From positions 6,345 to 20,854 of the forward strand of contig DCGS01000081.1 of the NCBI GenBank assembly GCA_002314645.1: 14,510 nt of DNA, read 5' to 3'. Shown piece by piece: positions 1 through 6,762 of this stretch. A program made the translations under genes and the position numbers. How positions within the stretch are numbered: the first letter of the stretch is position 1; the number at the start of each line of letters is the position of its first letter. The DNA comes from Ruminococcaceae bacterium UBA1772. Lineage in GTDB: Bacteria > Bacillota > Clostridia > Oscillospirales > Acutalibacteraceae. Below the pieces are notes generated by a model, which was given only the letters and a program-made list of their open reading frames with translations, was not told the DNA's origin and searched no databases.

Positions 1-1260
1 GGAACACAGCTTTACAGCAGTGAAATTATTCCAGATGAGGACGAGGCTTTTGAAATTGGCAGAGGTCTTCTTATGGGAGAACCAGAAATTTGTTACAACG
101 CAAGAGTTTCTGTTCCAAAGAACTTTGTTAAGAATTCACTTGAAGACGATCCTGCTGATGATTACGCATACAAGCTTATTTATGTTGTAGCGGGAGCGGC
201 AGTTCTTCTTGGAATTATTTTTGGTATTGTTAAAAAGGATATTGTTGTTGCATTTGGAATTTTTGCAGCTGTTTCTTGTATTGCAATGCCAGCATTTACA
301 AAGATTGCATCAAATATTTCTCTTTTCTTAGTTAATAGAAAGTTTAATAAAACAGGTGCTGCAATTACAGGACATAAGGCTGTAGCAAACAGCACAGGCG
401 TAAATGCATATGTTTTAGATAGTACAGATATCTTTAAGAAGGGTAGTTGTAGTATTATTGGAATTAAAACATTCCACAACATGAAGATTGACGATGCCAT
501 TCTTTACACAGCAGCACTCATTATTGAGTCTGGCGGACCTCTTGCAGATATTTTTGGCAACGTAATTTTAGGCAAAAAAGAACTCCTCCCACCAGTTGAA
601 TCACTTGCTTATGAGGAAAAACTTGGCCTTTCAGCATGGATTCATGGCAGAAGAGTACTTGTTGGTAGCAGAGATTTACTTGTTAATCATAACGTTCAGG
701 CTCCAGAACGTGAGTTTGAACTTCAGTACACACATGATGGTAGAAAAGTAATGTATCTTGCAATTGCTGGTAAAATTTCAGCAATGTTCGTTATTAACTA
801 CCAGGCTGACAAGCACATGAGAAAATATCTTCAGAACGTAGATAAAGCTGGAGTATCTTTACTTGTTCGTACTTGTGACTGCAACATTACTGAAGAAATG
901 ATTTGCAAATATTTCAGCCTTAACATTTCAGCTGTTAAAATTTTAAGCCCAGTTTCAGGAGATATCTTCCAGAAGTATAGAACTACTGAATGTGAGGATG
1001 CTAAATCTGGAATCCTTCATAATGGTACAATTGAGGCCTCACTCAAAACCATATATGAGGCAAGAGAACTTAATGCAAATATTCCAATTAATAATCTCAT
1101 TGCAACTATATACACTGGAATTGCTTTAGTTCTGTTCCTAATTCTTGCAATACTTTCTGGTCCAATGGGAATTACAGGCGGTCAAATTGTTATGTTCCAA
1201 GTTCTGTTTGGATTAATAGCCTCTGCGGTTCCTGTTCTTAAAAGAAAGTTTGATAAATAA
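1..1260 (+). CDS. Degenerate P-type ATPase-like membrane protein (5' end outside window)
   Basis: The frame is open from base 1, so this is the C-terminal 419 residues of a longer protein; the ATG at 73 is internal. The layout matches the back half of a P1B-type (heavy-metal) ATPase: two membrane spans (about residues 58-100), a phosphorylation-like segment, an ATP-binding-like domain with GRRVLVGSRDLL (about 217-228), and two final spans (about 365-412). The catalytic motifs are eroded. The aspartate of DKTGTLT is kept (codon 418-420) but reads DSTDIFK. The metal-site CPC motif is absent (SCIAMPAF). The nucleotide-binding HP pair reads GP (SGGPLADI). The TGD motif reads TCDCN, and no GDGxNDxP hinge is present. 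It is probably not a working ion pump; a regulatory or scaffold role is inference. It ends at a bidirectional terminator facing rpsR. Confidence 0.72.
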   Translation, partial: GTQLYSSEIIPDEDEAFEIGRGLLMGEPEICYNARVSVPKNFVKNSLEDDPADDYAYKLIYVVAGAAVLLGIIFGIVKKDIVVAFGIFAAVSCIAMPAFTKIASNISLFLVNRKFNKTGAAITGHKAVANSTGVNAYVLDSTDIFKKGSCSIIGIKTFHNMKIDDAILYTAALIIESGGPLADIFGNVILGKKELLPPVESLAYEEKLGLSAWIHGRRVLVGSRDLLVNHNVQAPEREFELQYTHDGRKVMYLAIAGKISAMFVINYQADKHMRKYLQNVDKAGVSLLVRTCDCNITEEMICKYFSLNISAVKILSPVSGDIFQKYRTTECEDAKSGILHNGTIEASLKTIYEARELNANIPINNLIATIYTGIALVLFLILAILSGPMGITGGQIVMFQVLFGLIASAVPVLKRKFDK

Positions 1261-1272
1261 AAAGACATAAAA

Positions 1273-1306
1273 AAAGAGCTGTTTACGAATTCGTAAACAG
1301 CTCTTT
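1273..1306. terminator. Bidirectional intrinsic terminator between P-type-ATPase-like gene and rpsR
   Basis: This is a perfect 34-bp palindrome centred on GAATTC, with a 17-bp half stem containing AAAGAGCTGTTTACG. A T-run follows on the plus side (gattttt) and TTTTATG follows when read on the minus strand. It sits between two converging genes and can stop transcription from both. Confidence 0.9.
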
Positions 1307-1315
1307 GATTTTTAA

Positions 1316-1558
1316 TTAGTCAGCTGAGTATGGGAGAAGTGCAACGTGTCTTGCGCGCTTAATAGCTGTTGTGAGCTCACGCTGATGATATGCACATGTT
1401 CCTGTTACTCTTCTTGGGAGGATCTTAGCTCTGTCTGAAGTGAATCTTCTGAGCTTTGCAGTGTCCTTGTAGTCGATTGTTTCAACTTTATCTACACAGA
1501 AAGCACAAACTTTTCTACGAGACTTTCTTCCGCCCTTTGCATTTCTATCGAATGCCAT
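1316..1558 (-). CDS. rpsR: 30S ribosomal protein S18, zinc-binding (C+) type
   Basis: S18 sits on the 30S platform and pairs with S6. The 80-residue product has the usual length and the family core RRFTSDRAKILPRR, followed by HQRELTTAIKRARHVALLPY. It keeps a CxxC (Cys18, Cys21) and a CxxH (Cys55, His58), the presumed zinc ligands of the C+ paralogue class. The start is ATG, preceded by AAAGGAGGT about 9 nt upstream. It is the last gene of the leftward rpsF-ssb-rpsR unit, 35 bp after ssb, and is followed by the shared terminator. Regulation is expected from the rpsF promoter and leader. The identification is secure. Confidence 0.97.
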   Translation of the reverse strand: MAFDRNAKGGRKSRRKVCAFCVDKVETIDYKDTAKLRRFTSDRAKILPRRVTGTCAYHQRELTTAIKRARHVALLPYSAD

Positions 1559-1593
1559 GTCAGTAACCTCCTTTAGGTTTTAATCAGTAATGT

Positions 1594-2055
1594 TTAGAAT
1601 GGTAATTCGTCTTCCATATCAGTAGATGAGAAATCATCTGCACCTGCTGTTGAGAAAGATGTTGGCTGTTGTACAGGAGCTTGTGGAGCTGGAGCAGCCT
1701 GTGCTACTGGATTAAAGTTTCCAGTACCTGACTCTGCTTTTGAACCACAGAAGCTTACGTTATCTGCTACAACGTCAACAGCTGTACGTTTTTGACCGTT
1801 CTTGTCTTCATAGTTACGTGTCTGGATTGAACCTTGAACTGCAATCATTGATCCTTTGTGGAAGTAACGAGTTACAAATTCAGCAGTTTGTCTCCAAGCA
1901 ACTACGTTGATGAAGTCAGTCTGACGTTCTTCGCCGCTCTTCTGATACGCTCTATCCACAGCAACTGTGAAAGATGTTACAGAAGTACCATTTGTTGTTG
2001 TACGAAGTTCAGGGTCTGCTGTAAGACGACCCATAATAACTGCACAGTTAAGCAT
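1594..2055 (-). CDS. ssb: Single-stranded DNA-binding protein
   Basis: SSB coats single-stranded DNA in replication, repair and recombination and recruits partners through its C-terminal tip. The 153-residue product starts MLNCAVIMGRLTADPELR and carries one OB fold (about residues 1-107), with the segment DFINVVAWRQTAEFV typical of the family. A glutamine/proline/alanine-rich linker follows, and the protein ends in the acidic tip DMEDELPF, close to the canonical DDDLPF. The ATG is preceded by TAGGAGGT, 8 nt away. It lies between rpsF and rpsR in the standard Bacillota arrangement, 20 bp after rpsF, so it is co-transcribed with them. Confidence 0.97.
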   Translation of the reverse strand: MLNCAVIMGRLTADPELRTTTNGTSVTSFTVAVDRAYQKSGEERQTDFINVVAWRQTAEFVTRYFHKGSMIAVQGSIQTRNYEDKNGQKRTAVDVVADNVSFCGSKAESGTGNFNPVAQAAPAPQAPVQQPTSFSTAGADDFSSTDMEDELPF

Positions 2056-2075
2056 TGGTTTTACCTCCTACCAAA

Positions 2076-2360
2076 TTACTTAGATGTGTTGAGGAAACGG
2101 AGAACGCCGTCTGTAATACCGAGAACACGTTCAAACTCAGCAGGGAATTCAGGTTCAGCTGAGTACTCAACAAGAACATAGTAGCCTTCAGACTCATAGT
2201 TGATGTCGTAAGCAAGCTTACGCTTACCCCACTCATCAATGTTGCTGATGGTACCATTCTTTTCAATAAGAGCTTTGAACTTATTGAAAACTTCCTGTGC
2301 TGCTTCGTCGCCATTCTTTACTGAGAATACCAACATTGCTTCATAGTTTTTTGCTGCCAT
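2076..2360 (-). CDS. rpsF: 30S ribosomal protein S6
   Basis: S6 binds S18 on the 30S platform. I place the start at the ATG at 2360, giving 94 residues beginning MAAKNYEAMLVFSV, because AAAAGGAGGTG lies just upstream of it. A longer reading from 2396 would place this ribosome site inside the coding region and add 12 residues (MIGPKDQKEVLE) that are not part of the family. The family core is visible: IDEWGKRKLAYDINYESEG and the ending ERVLGITDGVLRFLN. It is the first gene of the rpsF-ssb-rpsR unit. It has a consensus promoter and an 80-nt leader with hairpins that could support S6:S18 feedback control. Confidence 0.96.
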   Translation of the reverse strand: MAAKNYEAMLVFSVKNGDEAAQEVFNKFKALIEKNGTISNIDEWGKRKLAYDINYESEGYYVLVEYSAEPEFPAEFERVLGITDGVLRFLNTSK

Positions 2361-2390
2361 TTCTAGCACCTCCTTTTGGTCTTTTGGCCC

Positions 2391-2449
2391 TATCACTCAT
2401 CCGATAGAGCAAGGATTGGAGACGTTTTTAGACGCCTCGCGAAGTGATA
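2391..2449 (-). promoter_or_regulatory. Structured leader and inverted repeats upstream of rpsF (possible S6:S18 control site)
   Basis: The rpsF mRNA leader can form a 7-bp stem (2432-2438 with 2419-2425, one G-U pair, 6-nt loop) and a short ATCC/GGAT stem (2413-2416 with 2399-2402). A perfect 7-bp repeat, AGTGATA at 2443-2449 and TATCACT at 2391-2397, would close the whole leader. Its promoter-side arm overlaps the -10 edge and may not be transcribed. Leaders of this operon in many bacteria bind the S6:S18 complex. I could not identify the conserved CCG-type binding element I associate with that motif, so the role is unproven. Confidence 0.4.
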
Positions 2450-2477
2450 TTATAACAACGAACAAAATGTTTGTCAA
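2449..2477 (-). promoter_or_regulatory. Sigma-A promoter of rpsF-ssb-rpsR
   Basis: On the minus strand TTGACA (2472-2477), a 17-bp spacer and TATAAT (2449-2454) match consensus perfectly. The predicted start is near 2442. The -35 box overlaps the TGA stop of prfB (2474-2476), and no terminator separates the two, so prfB transcripts may also enter rpsF. Confidence 0.88.
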
Positions 2478-3595
2478 TTGTTTTTAAGGTTTTCAAGGGA
2501 TTGCATCTTAAGATATGCGTTGATAAATCCGTCAATATCTCCGTCCATTACGGCATTGATGTTACCCATTTCATAGTTTGTTCTTGTATCTTTTGCAAGA
2601 GTATATGGCATAAATACATAAGATCTAATCTGGTTACCCCAAGCAATTTCTGTCTTTACGCCCTTAATGTCTTCAATTTTCTCAAGGTGCTCACGCTCTT
2701 TAATTTCAATGAGCTTTGACTTGAGCATTTTCATACACATTTCACGGTTTTGATGCTGGCTTCTTTCAACCTGACAAGAAACAACAATACCTGTTGGCTT
2801 GTGGATGAGACGTACTGCAGAAGATGTCTTATTAACCTTCTGTCCGCCAGCGCCTGAAGCTCTATAAACTTCCATTTCAATATCATCTGGTCTTAAATCA
2901 ACCTCAATATTGTCGTCTATTTCAGGCATTACTTCAAGAGAAGCAAATGATGTATGACGTCTTCCTGCGGCATCAAATGGAGAAACACGAACAAGGCGGT
3001 GAACGCCTGCTTCACTCTTCATGTAGCCGTATGCATTTTCACCTTCAATGAGGATTGTAGCAGATTTAAGTCCTGCTTCATCTCCGTCAAGGTAGTCAAG
3101 TGTAGACACTTTGAATCCGTGACGTTCACCCCATCTGTTGTACATACGGAAGAGCATTGAAGCCCAGTCCTGAGCCTCTGTTCCGCCTGCACCTGCATGG
3201 AAGGTAAGGATTGCATTGCTCTGGTCATATTCGCCTGTAAGAAGTGTAGAAAGAGTCATTGTGTCAAGTCTATTCTTAACCTCTTCTACGCTCTGTGTGC
3301 ATTCCTCAAGGAGAGATTCATCCTCTTCCTCGTCTGCAAGCTCAATCATTACGAGTGTATCTTCATATAAAGAATGGAGAGACTCATAAGTAGCTATTTT
3401 ATTTTTTAACATACTTGTGCGCTGGAGAACCTTCTGAGAGTTTTCAAGGTCATCCCAGAAACCGTCTTTTGCAGCCTCTTGCTCAAGTTCTGTAACTTCT
3501 TCTTTCATTTGATCAAGGCCAAGAGCGGCGCTTAAATCTTCAAGAGGTTTCTCACTTTCTAAAAGAGAGAGACGTAATTCTTCGTACTGAAGCAT
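2474..3595 (-). CDS. prfB: Peptide chain release factor 2, no programmed frameshift
   Basis: RF2 reads UGA and UAA stop codons and triggers peptide release. The 373-residue product has the coiled N-terminal domain, the stop-recognition tripeptide SPF (residues 205-207, in RVSPFDAAGRRHTSFAS) and the catalytic GGQ (250-252, in RASGAGGQKVNKTSSA). The start is the ATG at 3595, with AAAGGA 9 nt upstream. A longer reading from a GTG at 3613 would contain that ribosome site. The usual CTT-TGA-C frameshift site should lie near codon 26. Here codons 27-28 read CTTGAT in one continuous frame, so the autoregulatory stop is missing. The gene ends with TGA, inside the next promoter. A promoter at 3623-3651 reads into it. 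Confidence 0.97.
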   Translation of the reverse strand: MLQYEELRLSLLESEKPLEDLSAALGLDQMKEEVTELEQEAAKDGFWDDLENSQKVLQRTSMLKNKIATYESLHSLYEDTLVMIELADEEEDESLLEECTQSVEEVKNRLDTMTLSTLLTGEYDQSNAILTFHAGAGGTEAQDWASMLFRMYNRWGERHGFKVSTLDYLDGDEAGLKSATILIEGENAYGYMKSEAGVHRLVRVSPFDAAGRRHTSFASLEVMPEIDDNIEVDLRPDDIEMEVYRASGAGGQKVNKTSSAVRLIHKPTGIVVSCQVERSQHQNREMCMKMLKSKLIEIKEREHLEKIEDIKGVKTEIAWGNQIRSYVFMPYTLAKDTRTNYEMGNINAVMDGDIDGFINAYLKMQSLENLKNN

Positions 3596-3622
3596 ATATA
3601 TCAGTCCTTTCACTAATACTCA

Positions 3623-3651
3623 ATTATATTAAAAGAGAGTAGTAAAGTAAA
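3623..3651 (-). promoter_or_regulatory. Likely prfB promoter
   Basis: On the minus strand a perfect TATAAT (3623-3628) lies 17 bp downstream of TTTACT (3646-3651, 4 of 6 matches). The predicted start near 3616 leaves a short leader holding the AAAGGA ribosome site. It is divergent from the promoter of the gene at 3729. Confidence 0.65.
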
Positions 3652-3684
3652 GAAAAATATATGGTATTTGACTGAAATATATTG

Positions 3685-3690
3685 TATAAT
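3685..3690 (+). promoter_or_regulatory. -10 box for the zinc-finger/DUF2628 gene and glmU
   Basis: A perfect TATAAT lies 39 bp before the ATG at 3729. No good -35 box is found at 16-18 bp. A TTGACT at 3668-3673 is only 11 bp away, too close for standard use. The promoter is probable but may need help or be weak. Confidence 0.5.
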
Positions 3691-3728
3691 TTAGATGTAT
3701 ATTTATATAAACATTAGGAGCAATAACT

Positions 3729-4736
3729 ATGAAGTATGAAAATGCAATATGTCCAGCTTGTAATAAAGCCTTTGAAGAGGGCGACGACATTGTAGTTTGC
3801 CCTGAATGTGGAACGCCACATCATAGGGATTGCTACAACAAACTTGGATATTGCGCAAATAAAGAACGCCACTCAGAGGATTTCGTTTGGGTGGATGAAA
3901 ATAAGCCAGTAGTTGAAAAGATTGAGAAGACTTCAAAGGAAAAGCCAAATTCAGATGAAGTTTCAAAGGTTTTCCCTGGTGGATTTATAAGCAATGAAGA
4001 TGCTCCAAATGGTGCAATTCCTGCAATGGAAATGGATCGCGAGGGGAACACTAGACCTGTATTTAGAACAATTACGGGTAAAGAGAAAATTGGAGACTAT
4101 ACCGTTGAAGAATACGGTAAAGTAATTCAAAAGAATAAGCATAAATTCATTCCAAAGTTCATGGCTATGGAACGTTCTAATAGGAAATGGACTTGGAACT
4201 GGGCTGCATTCTTCTTTGGACCATTCTGGCTTATGTACAGAAAAATGTATAAGTTTGGAATTATTGCCATGCTTATTTCAATAGTTATTCCAATTTGCTT
4301 CATTGGAGAAATATCAGAATACGGAACAAAGTATTCTGAAGTTTATAACGAAGTAATGCAGATTATGCTTTCAGATGCTGATCAAACAACCGAGGAATTA
4401 AATTCTAAGGTTGAAGCTCTTCAAGAGAAATTACCAGCACAACCAATTTGCATACAGGTCACAAATTATATTCAGTTTGCAGTTGATTTGGTCCTTGCTG
4501 TGTTCGGAAATTATTTCTATAAAGAGCACTGTAAAAAGATTTTGTTTAAGGGCAAGGAAATACAAAGCGGAGACAACCCTGAGGCAAAAGATCTTTATTA
4601 CAAACGAAAAGGTGGTAGAAGCATTTTTCCAGCACTTTTGCTTTTCGTTGGTATGATGATTATTATAAATGTCGCTGCATTGGTATTTGTTAATTATAAT
4701 GTAGATGTAGCAACACTTTTAAGGAGGGTATTGTAA
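3729..4736 (+). CDS. Zinc-ribbon/RING-like plus DUF2628-type membrane protein
   Basis: The 335-residue product has three parts. The N-terminus is a RING-like zinc finger of the prokaryotic type, with Cys8, Cys11, Cys24, Cys27, His31 or His32, Cys35, Cys42 and His48 as likely ligands. A charged linker (about 55-150) follows. Then comes a DUF2628-like module: the signature WTWNWAAFFFGPFWLMYRKM from Trp152, with spans near 176-196, 250-268 and 297-320. ATG 3729 has TTAGGAG upstream. The stop is 1 nt before glmU, and the glmU ribosome site AAGGAGGG lies inside this gene's last codons, so the two are translationally linked. The function is unknown. The fold suggests a membrane protein with a cytosolic metal-binding head; a link to envelope-precursor supply is inferred from position only. 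Confidence 0.85.
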   Translation: MKYENAICPACNKAFEEGDDIVVCPECGTPHHRDCYNKLGYCANKERHSEDFVWVDENKPVVEKIEKTSKEKPNSDEVSKVFPGGFISNEDAPNGAIPAMEMDREGNTRPVFRTITGKEKIGDYTVEEYGKVIQKNKHKFIPKFMAMERSNRKWTWNWAAFFFGPFWLMYRKMYKFGIIAMLISIVIPICFIGEISEYGTKYSEVYNEVMQIMLSDADQTTEELNSKVEALQEKLPAQPICIQVTNYIQFAVDLVLAVFGNYFYKEHCKKILFKGKEIQSGDNPEAKDLYYKRKGGRSIFPALLLFVGMMIIINVAALVFVNYNVDVATLLRRVL

Positions 4737-4737
4737 T

Positions 4738-6123
4738 ATGGCAAAAACTTGTGCAATAGTCCTCGCCGCTGGCGAAGGTAAACGTATGAAGTCAAAAAAG
4801 CCAAAGGCTATGGCGTGTGTTCTCTTCAAGCCAATGATAGATTGGGTTCTTGATGCGGTTGAAAAAAGTGGTGTAACAGATACATGTGTTGTAGTTGGAC
4901 ATCTTGGAGAAGAAATTGATGTTCATATAGATGGACGTTCGGAAATTTGTTATCAGAACGAACGCCTTGGAACAGGACACGCTGTTATGCAGGCCGTTGC
5001 GTTTCTTAACAACACAGATGCAGAAAACGTTTTAGTTCTCAATGGTGACGCTCCATTCATGGATTCTACAACTATTGAAGATTCACTCGGCCTTCATATG
5101 GCAATGAATAGCGGAGTTACAGTAATTTCTGCAAAGCTTGGCAATCCTATTGGCTACGGTAGAATTGTAAGAGATGCAGGCGGAAATTTCCAAAGAATAG
5201 TTGAGCAGAGGGATGCAACTGAACAGGAAAAATTAATAAATGAAGTTAATTCTGGTGCATATTGGTTCAACAAAAAGTGTCTTTTATATGCATTGACTCA
5301 AATTAAACAAGAAAATGATGCTCACGAGTATTATTTGACAGATACAATTGAGGAAATCAAAAAAATTGGTTGGCCAGTATGTGTTCATATGACTGACAAT
5401 ACAGATGTAGTTCTTGGCGCTAACGACAGAACTCAGCTTATGGAACTCAATGAAATTGCAAGAAAGCAAGTAATTCTTAATCATCTTGTAAACGGTGTAG
5501 ATATTCCATGCGCAGACGGCGTTATTATTGGTACAGACGTTGTTATTGGACCTGAAACAACTCTTCTCCCTAATACAATCATTAGAGGTCGAAGTGAAAT
5601 TGGAACAGCCTGTGAAATTGGACCAAACTGTCTTATAGATGATTCAAAAGTTGGTGACAACGTAAAACTTCGCAACACAGAAGTTGAACAATCTCAAGTT
5701 ATGAACGGCACAGATATTGGACCATTTTCACATGTAAGACCAAATTCTTACATTGCTCAGAATGTTCATATTGGTAACTTCGTTGAGGTTAAGAATTCTC
5801 AAATTGGTGAGGGAACAAAGCTTCCACATCTCTCATATATTGGAGATTCAGACGTAGGTAAGGGCGTAAACTTTGGCTGTGGTTCATTAACCGTTAACTA
5901 CGACGGAAAGAACAAGACAAGAACAACAGTAAAAGATGGTGCATTCATTGGATGTAATGCTAACCTTATTGCTCCAGTTACTATAGGTGAATACGCATAT
6001 ATTGCAGCTGGTTCAACAATTACAAATAATGTTGAACAATGTGCTCTTTCAATTGCAAGATCTAGACAGGTGGATAAACCAGGTTGGGTTCTTGAGAAAA
6101 AACCTTATAAAAACATGCCATAA
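4738..6123 (+). CDS. glmU: Bifunctional GlmU: N-acetylglucosamine-1-P uridyltransferase / glucosamine-1-P acetyltransferase
   Basis: GlmU acetylates glucosamine-1-phosphate and couples it to UTP, giving UDP-N-acetylglucosamine for peptidoglycan. The 461-residue protein has the pyrophosphorylase loop LAAGEGKRMKSKKPK (residues 9-23), the uracil-contact segment QNERLGTGHAV and the metal-site region VLNGDAPF. The C-terminal left-handed beta helix shows repeated hexapeptides, with the acetyltransferase histidine at His364 (LPHLSYIGDS) and the region GCGSLTVNYDGKNK. The length is normal. ATG 4738 follows AAGGAGGG at 4721-4728, which lies in the previous gene. It is 16 bp ahead of pth. In B. subtilis prs and ctc separate these two; both are missing here. 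Confidence 0.97.
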   Translation: MAKTCAIVLAAGEGKRMKSKKPKAMACVLFKPMIDWVLDAVEKSGVTDTCVVVGHLGEEIDVHIDGRSEICYQNERLGTGHAVMQAVAFLNNTDAENVLVLNGDAPFMDSTTIEDSLGLHMAMNSGVTVISAKLGNPIGYGRIVRDAGGNFQRIVEQRDATEQEKLINEVNSGAYWFNKKCLLYALTQIKQENDAHEYYLTDTIEEIKKIGWPVCVHMTDNTDVVLGANDRTQLMELNEIARKQVILNHLVNGVDIPCADGVIIGTDVVIGPETTLLPNTIIRGRSEIGTACEIGPNCLIDDSKVGDNVKLRNTEVEQSQVMNGTDIGPFSHVRPNSYIAQNVHIGNFVEVKNSQIGEGTKLPHLSYIGDSDVGKGVNFGCGSLTVNYDGKNKTRTTVKDGAFIGCNANLIAPVTIGEYAYIAAGSTITNNVEQCALSIARSRQVDKPGWVLEKKPYKNMP

Positions 6124-6139
6124 GAAAGAGGATAAATAA

Positions 6140-6700
6140 ATGTATATAATAGCTGGACTTGGAAATCCAGGTGCAGATTATGAAAAGACACGTCACAATG
6201 TTGGTTTTATGGCAATAGATGAAATTGCAAAGGAACTAGGTGTTCGTGTTGATAGGCTGAAGTTCTTGGCACTAACAGCTGAGTGCCGTATAGGCACGGA
6301 GAAGTGTCTTTTAATGAAGCCGCAGACGTATATGAACAACAGCGGAGACGCCATAGGCCAGGCGGCACGTTTTTACAAAGTGCCTCCTGAAAATGTAATT
6401 GTCATTTCTGATGACATTTCACTTGAGCCTGGAAAAATAAGAATCAGGCGAAAAGGTTCCGCTGGTGGTCATAATGGACTAAAAAGCATAATCTCTCATT
6501 TGGGCTCTGAAAGCTTCCCAAGAGTAAAAATTGGTGTGGGTGACAGGGCAAATCCAGACCGTTCGCTTGCAGACCATGTTCTTGGAACATTTTCAAAGGC
6601 GGATATGAAGGAGCTGGAAGATTTGTTTCCTAGTGTATATGATGCAGTAAAGCTTATTGTGTCGAATAACACTGACGAAGCAATGAATAGGTATAATTAA
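6140..6700 (+). CDS. pth: Peptidyl-tRNA hydrolase
   Basis: Pth cuts peptides from peptidyl-tRNA that has dropped off ribosomes, so the tRNA can be recycled. The 186-residue protein has the family's active-site landmarks: Asn9 in GLGNPG, catalytic His19 in TRHNVGF, MKPQTYMNNSG, Asp92 in VISDDISL, and Asn112 in GSAGGHNGLKSI. The length is normal. The ATG is preceded by AAAGAGGAT. It follows glmU by 16 bp and precedes mfd by 62 bp, with a strong hairpin in the gap. This is the spoVC position of B. subtilis. Confidence 0.97.
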   Translation: MYIIAGLGNPGADYEKTRHNVGFMAIDEIAKELGVRVDRLKFLALTAECRIGTEKCLLMKPQTYMNNSGDAIGQAARFYKVPPENVIVISDDISLEPGKIRIRRKGSAGGHNGLKSIISHLGSESFPRVKIGVGDRANPDRSLADHVLGTFSKADMKELEDLFPSVYDAVKLIVSNNTDEAMNRYN

Positions 6701-6713
6701 ATAAAAATTTGTA

Positions 6714-6737
6714 CCCCCACTATTTCTTTAGTGGGGG
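6714..6737. terminator. Strong hairpin between pth and mfd, terminator-like mainly on the minus strand
   Basis: A 9-bp stem, CCCCCACTA with TAGTGGGGG, has a 6-nt loop (TTTCTT). On the plus strand it is followed by catagccattt, without a T-run, so it is a weak intrinsic terminator in the direction of the genes. On the minus strand it is followed by TACAAATTTTTATTT. It may lower mfd expression, stabilise pth mRNA or block antisense transcription. Confidence 0.55.
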
Positions 6738-6762
6738 CATAGCCATTTAAAAAGAGGTAATT

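Noticed and set aside
2361..2396. Extended rpsF start at 2396
   Set aside because: The AAAAGGAGGTG site lies within this extension and positions ATG 2360 as the start; the extra residues are foreign to the S6 family.
2858..3228. Open frames on the plus strand and in the other minus frame within prfB
   Set aside because: They are shadows of the prfB codon pattern without ribosome sites or recognisable domains.
3596..3613. GTG start of prfB at 3613
   Set aside because: It would put the AAAGGA ribosome site inside the coding region and sits at the predicted transcription start; ATG 3595 has proper spacing.
3668..3690. TTGACT with TATAAT as a full promoter for the gene at 3729
   Set aside because: The spacer is only 11 bp, too short for a normal sigma-A promoter; only the -10 box is kept.
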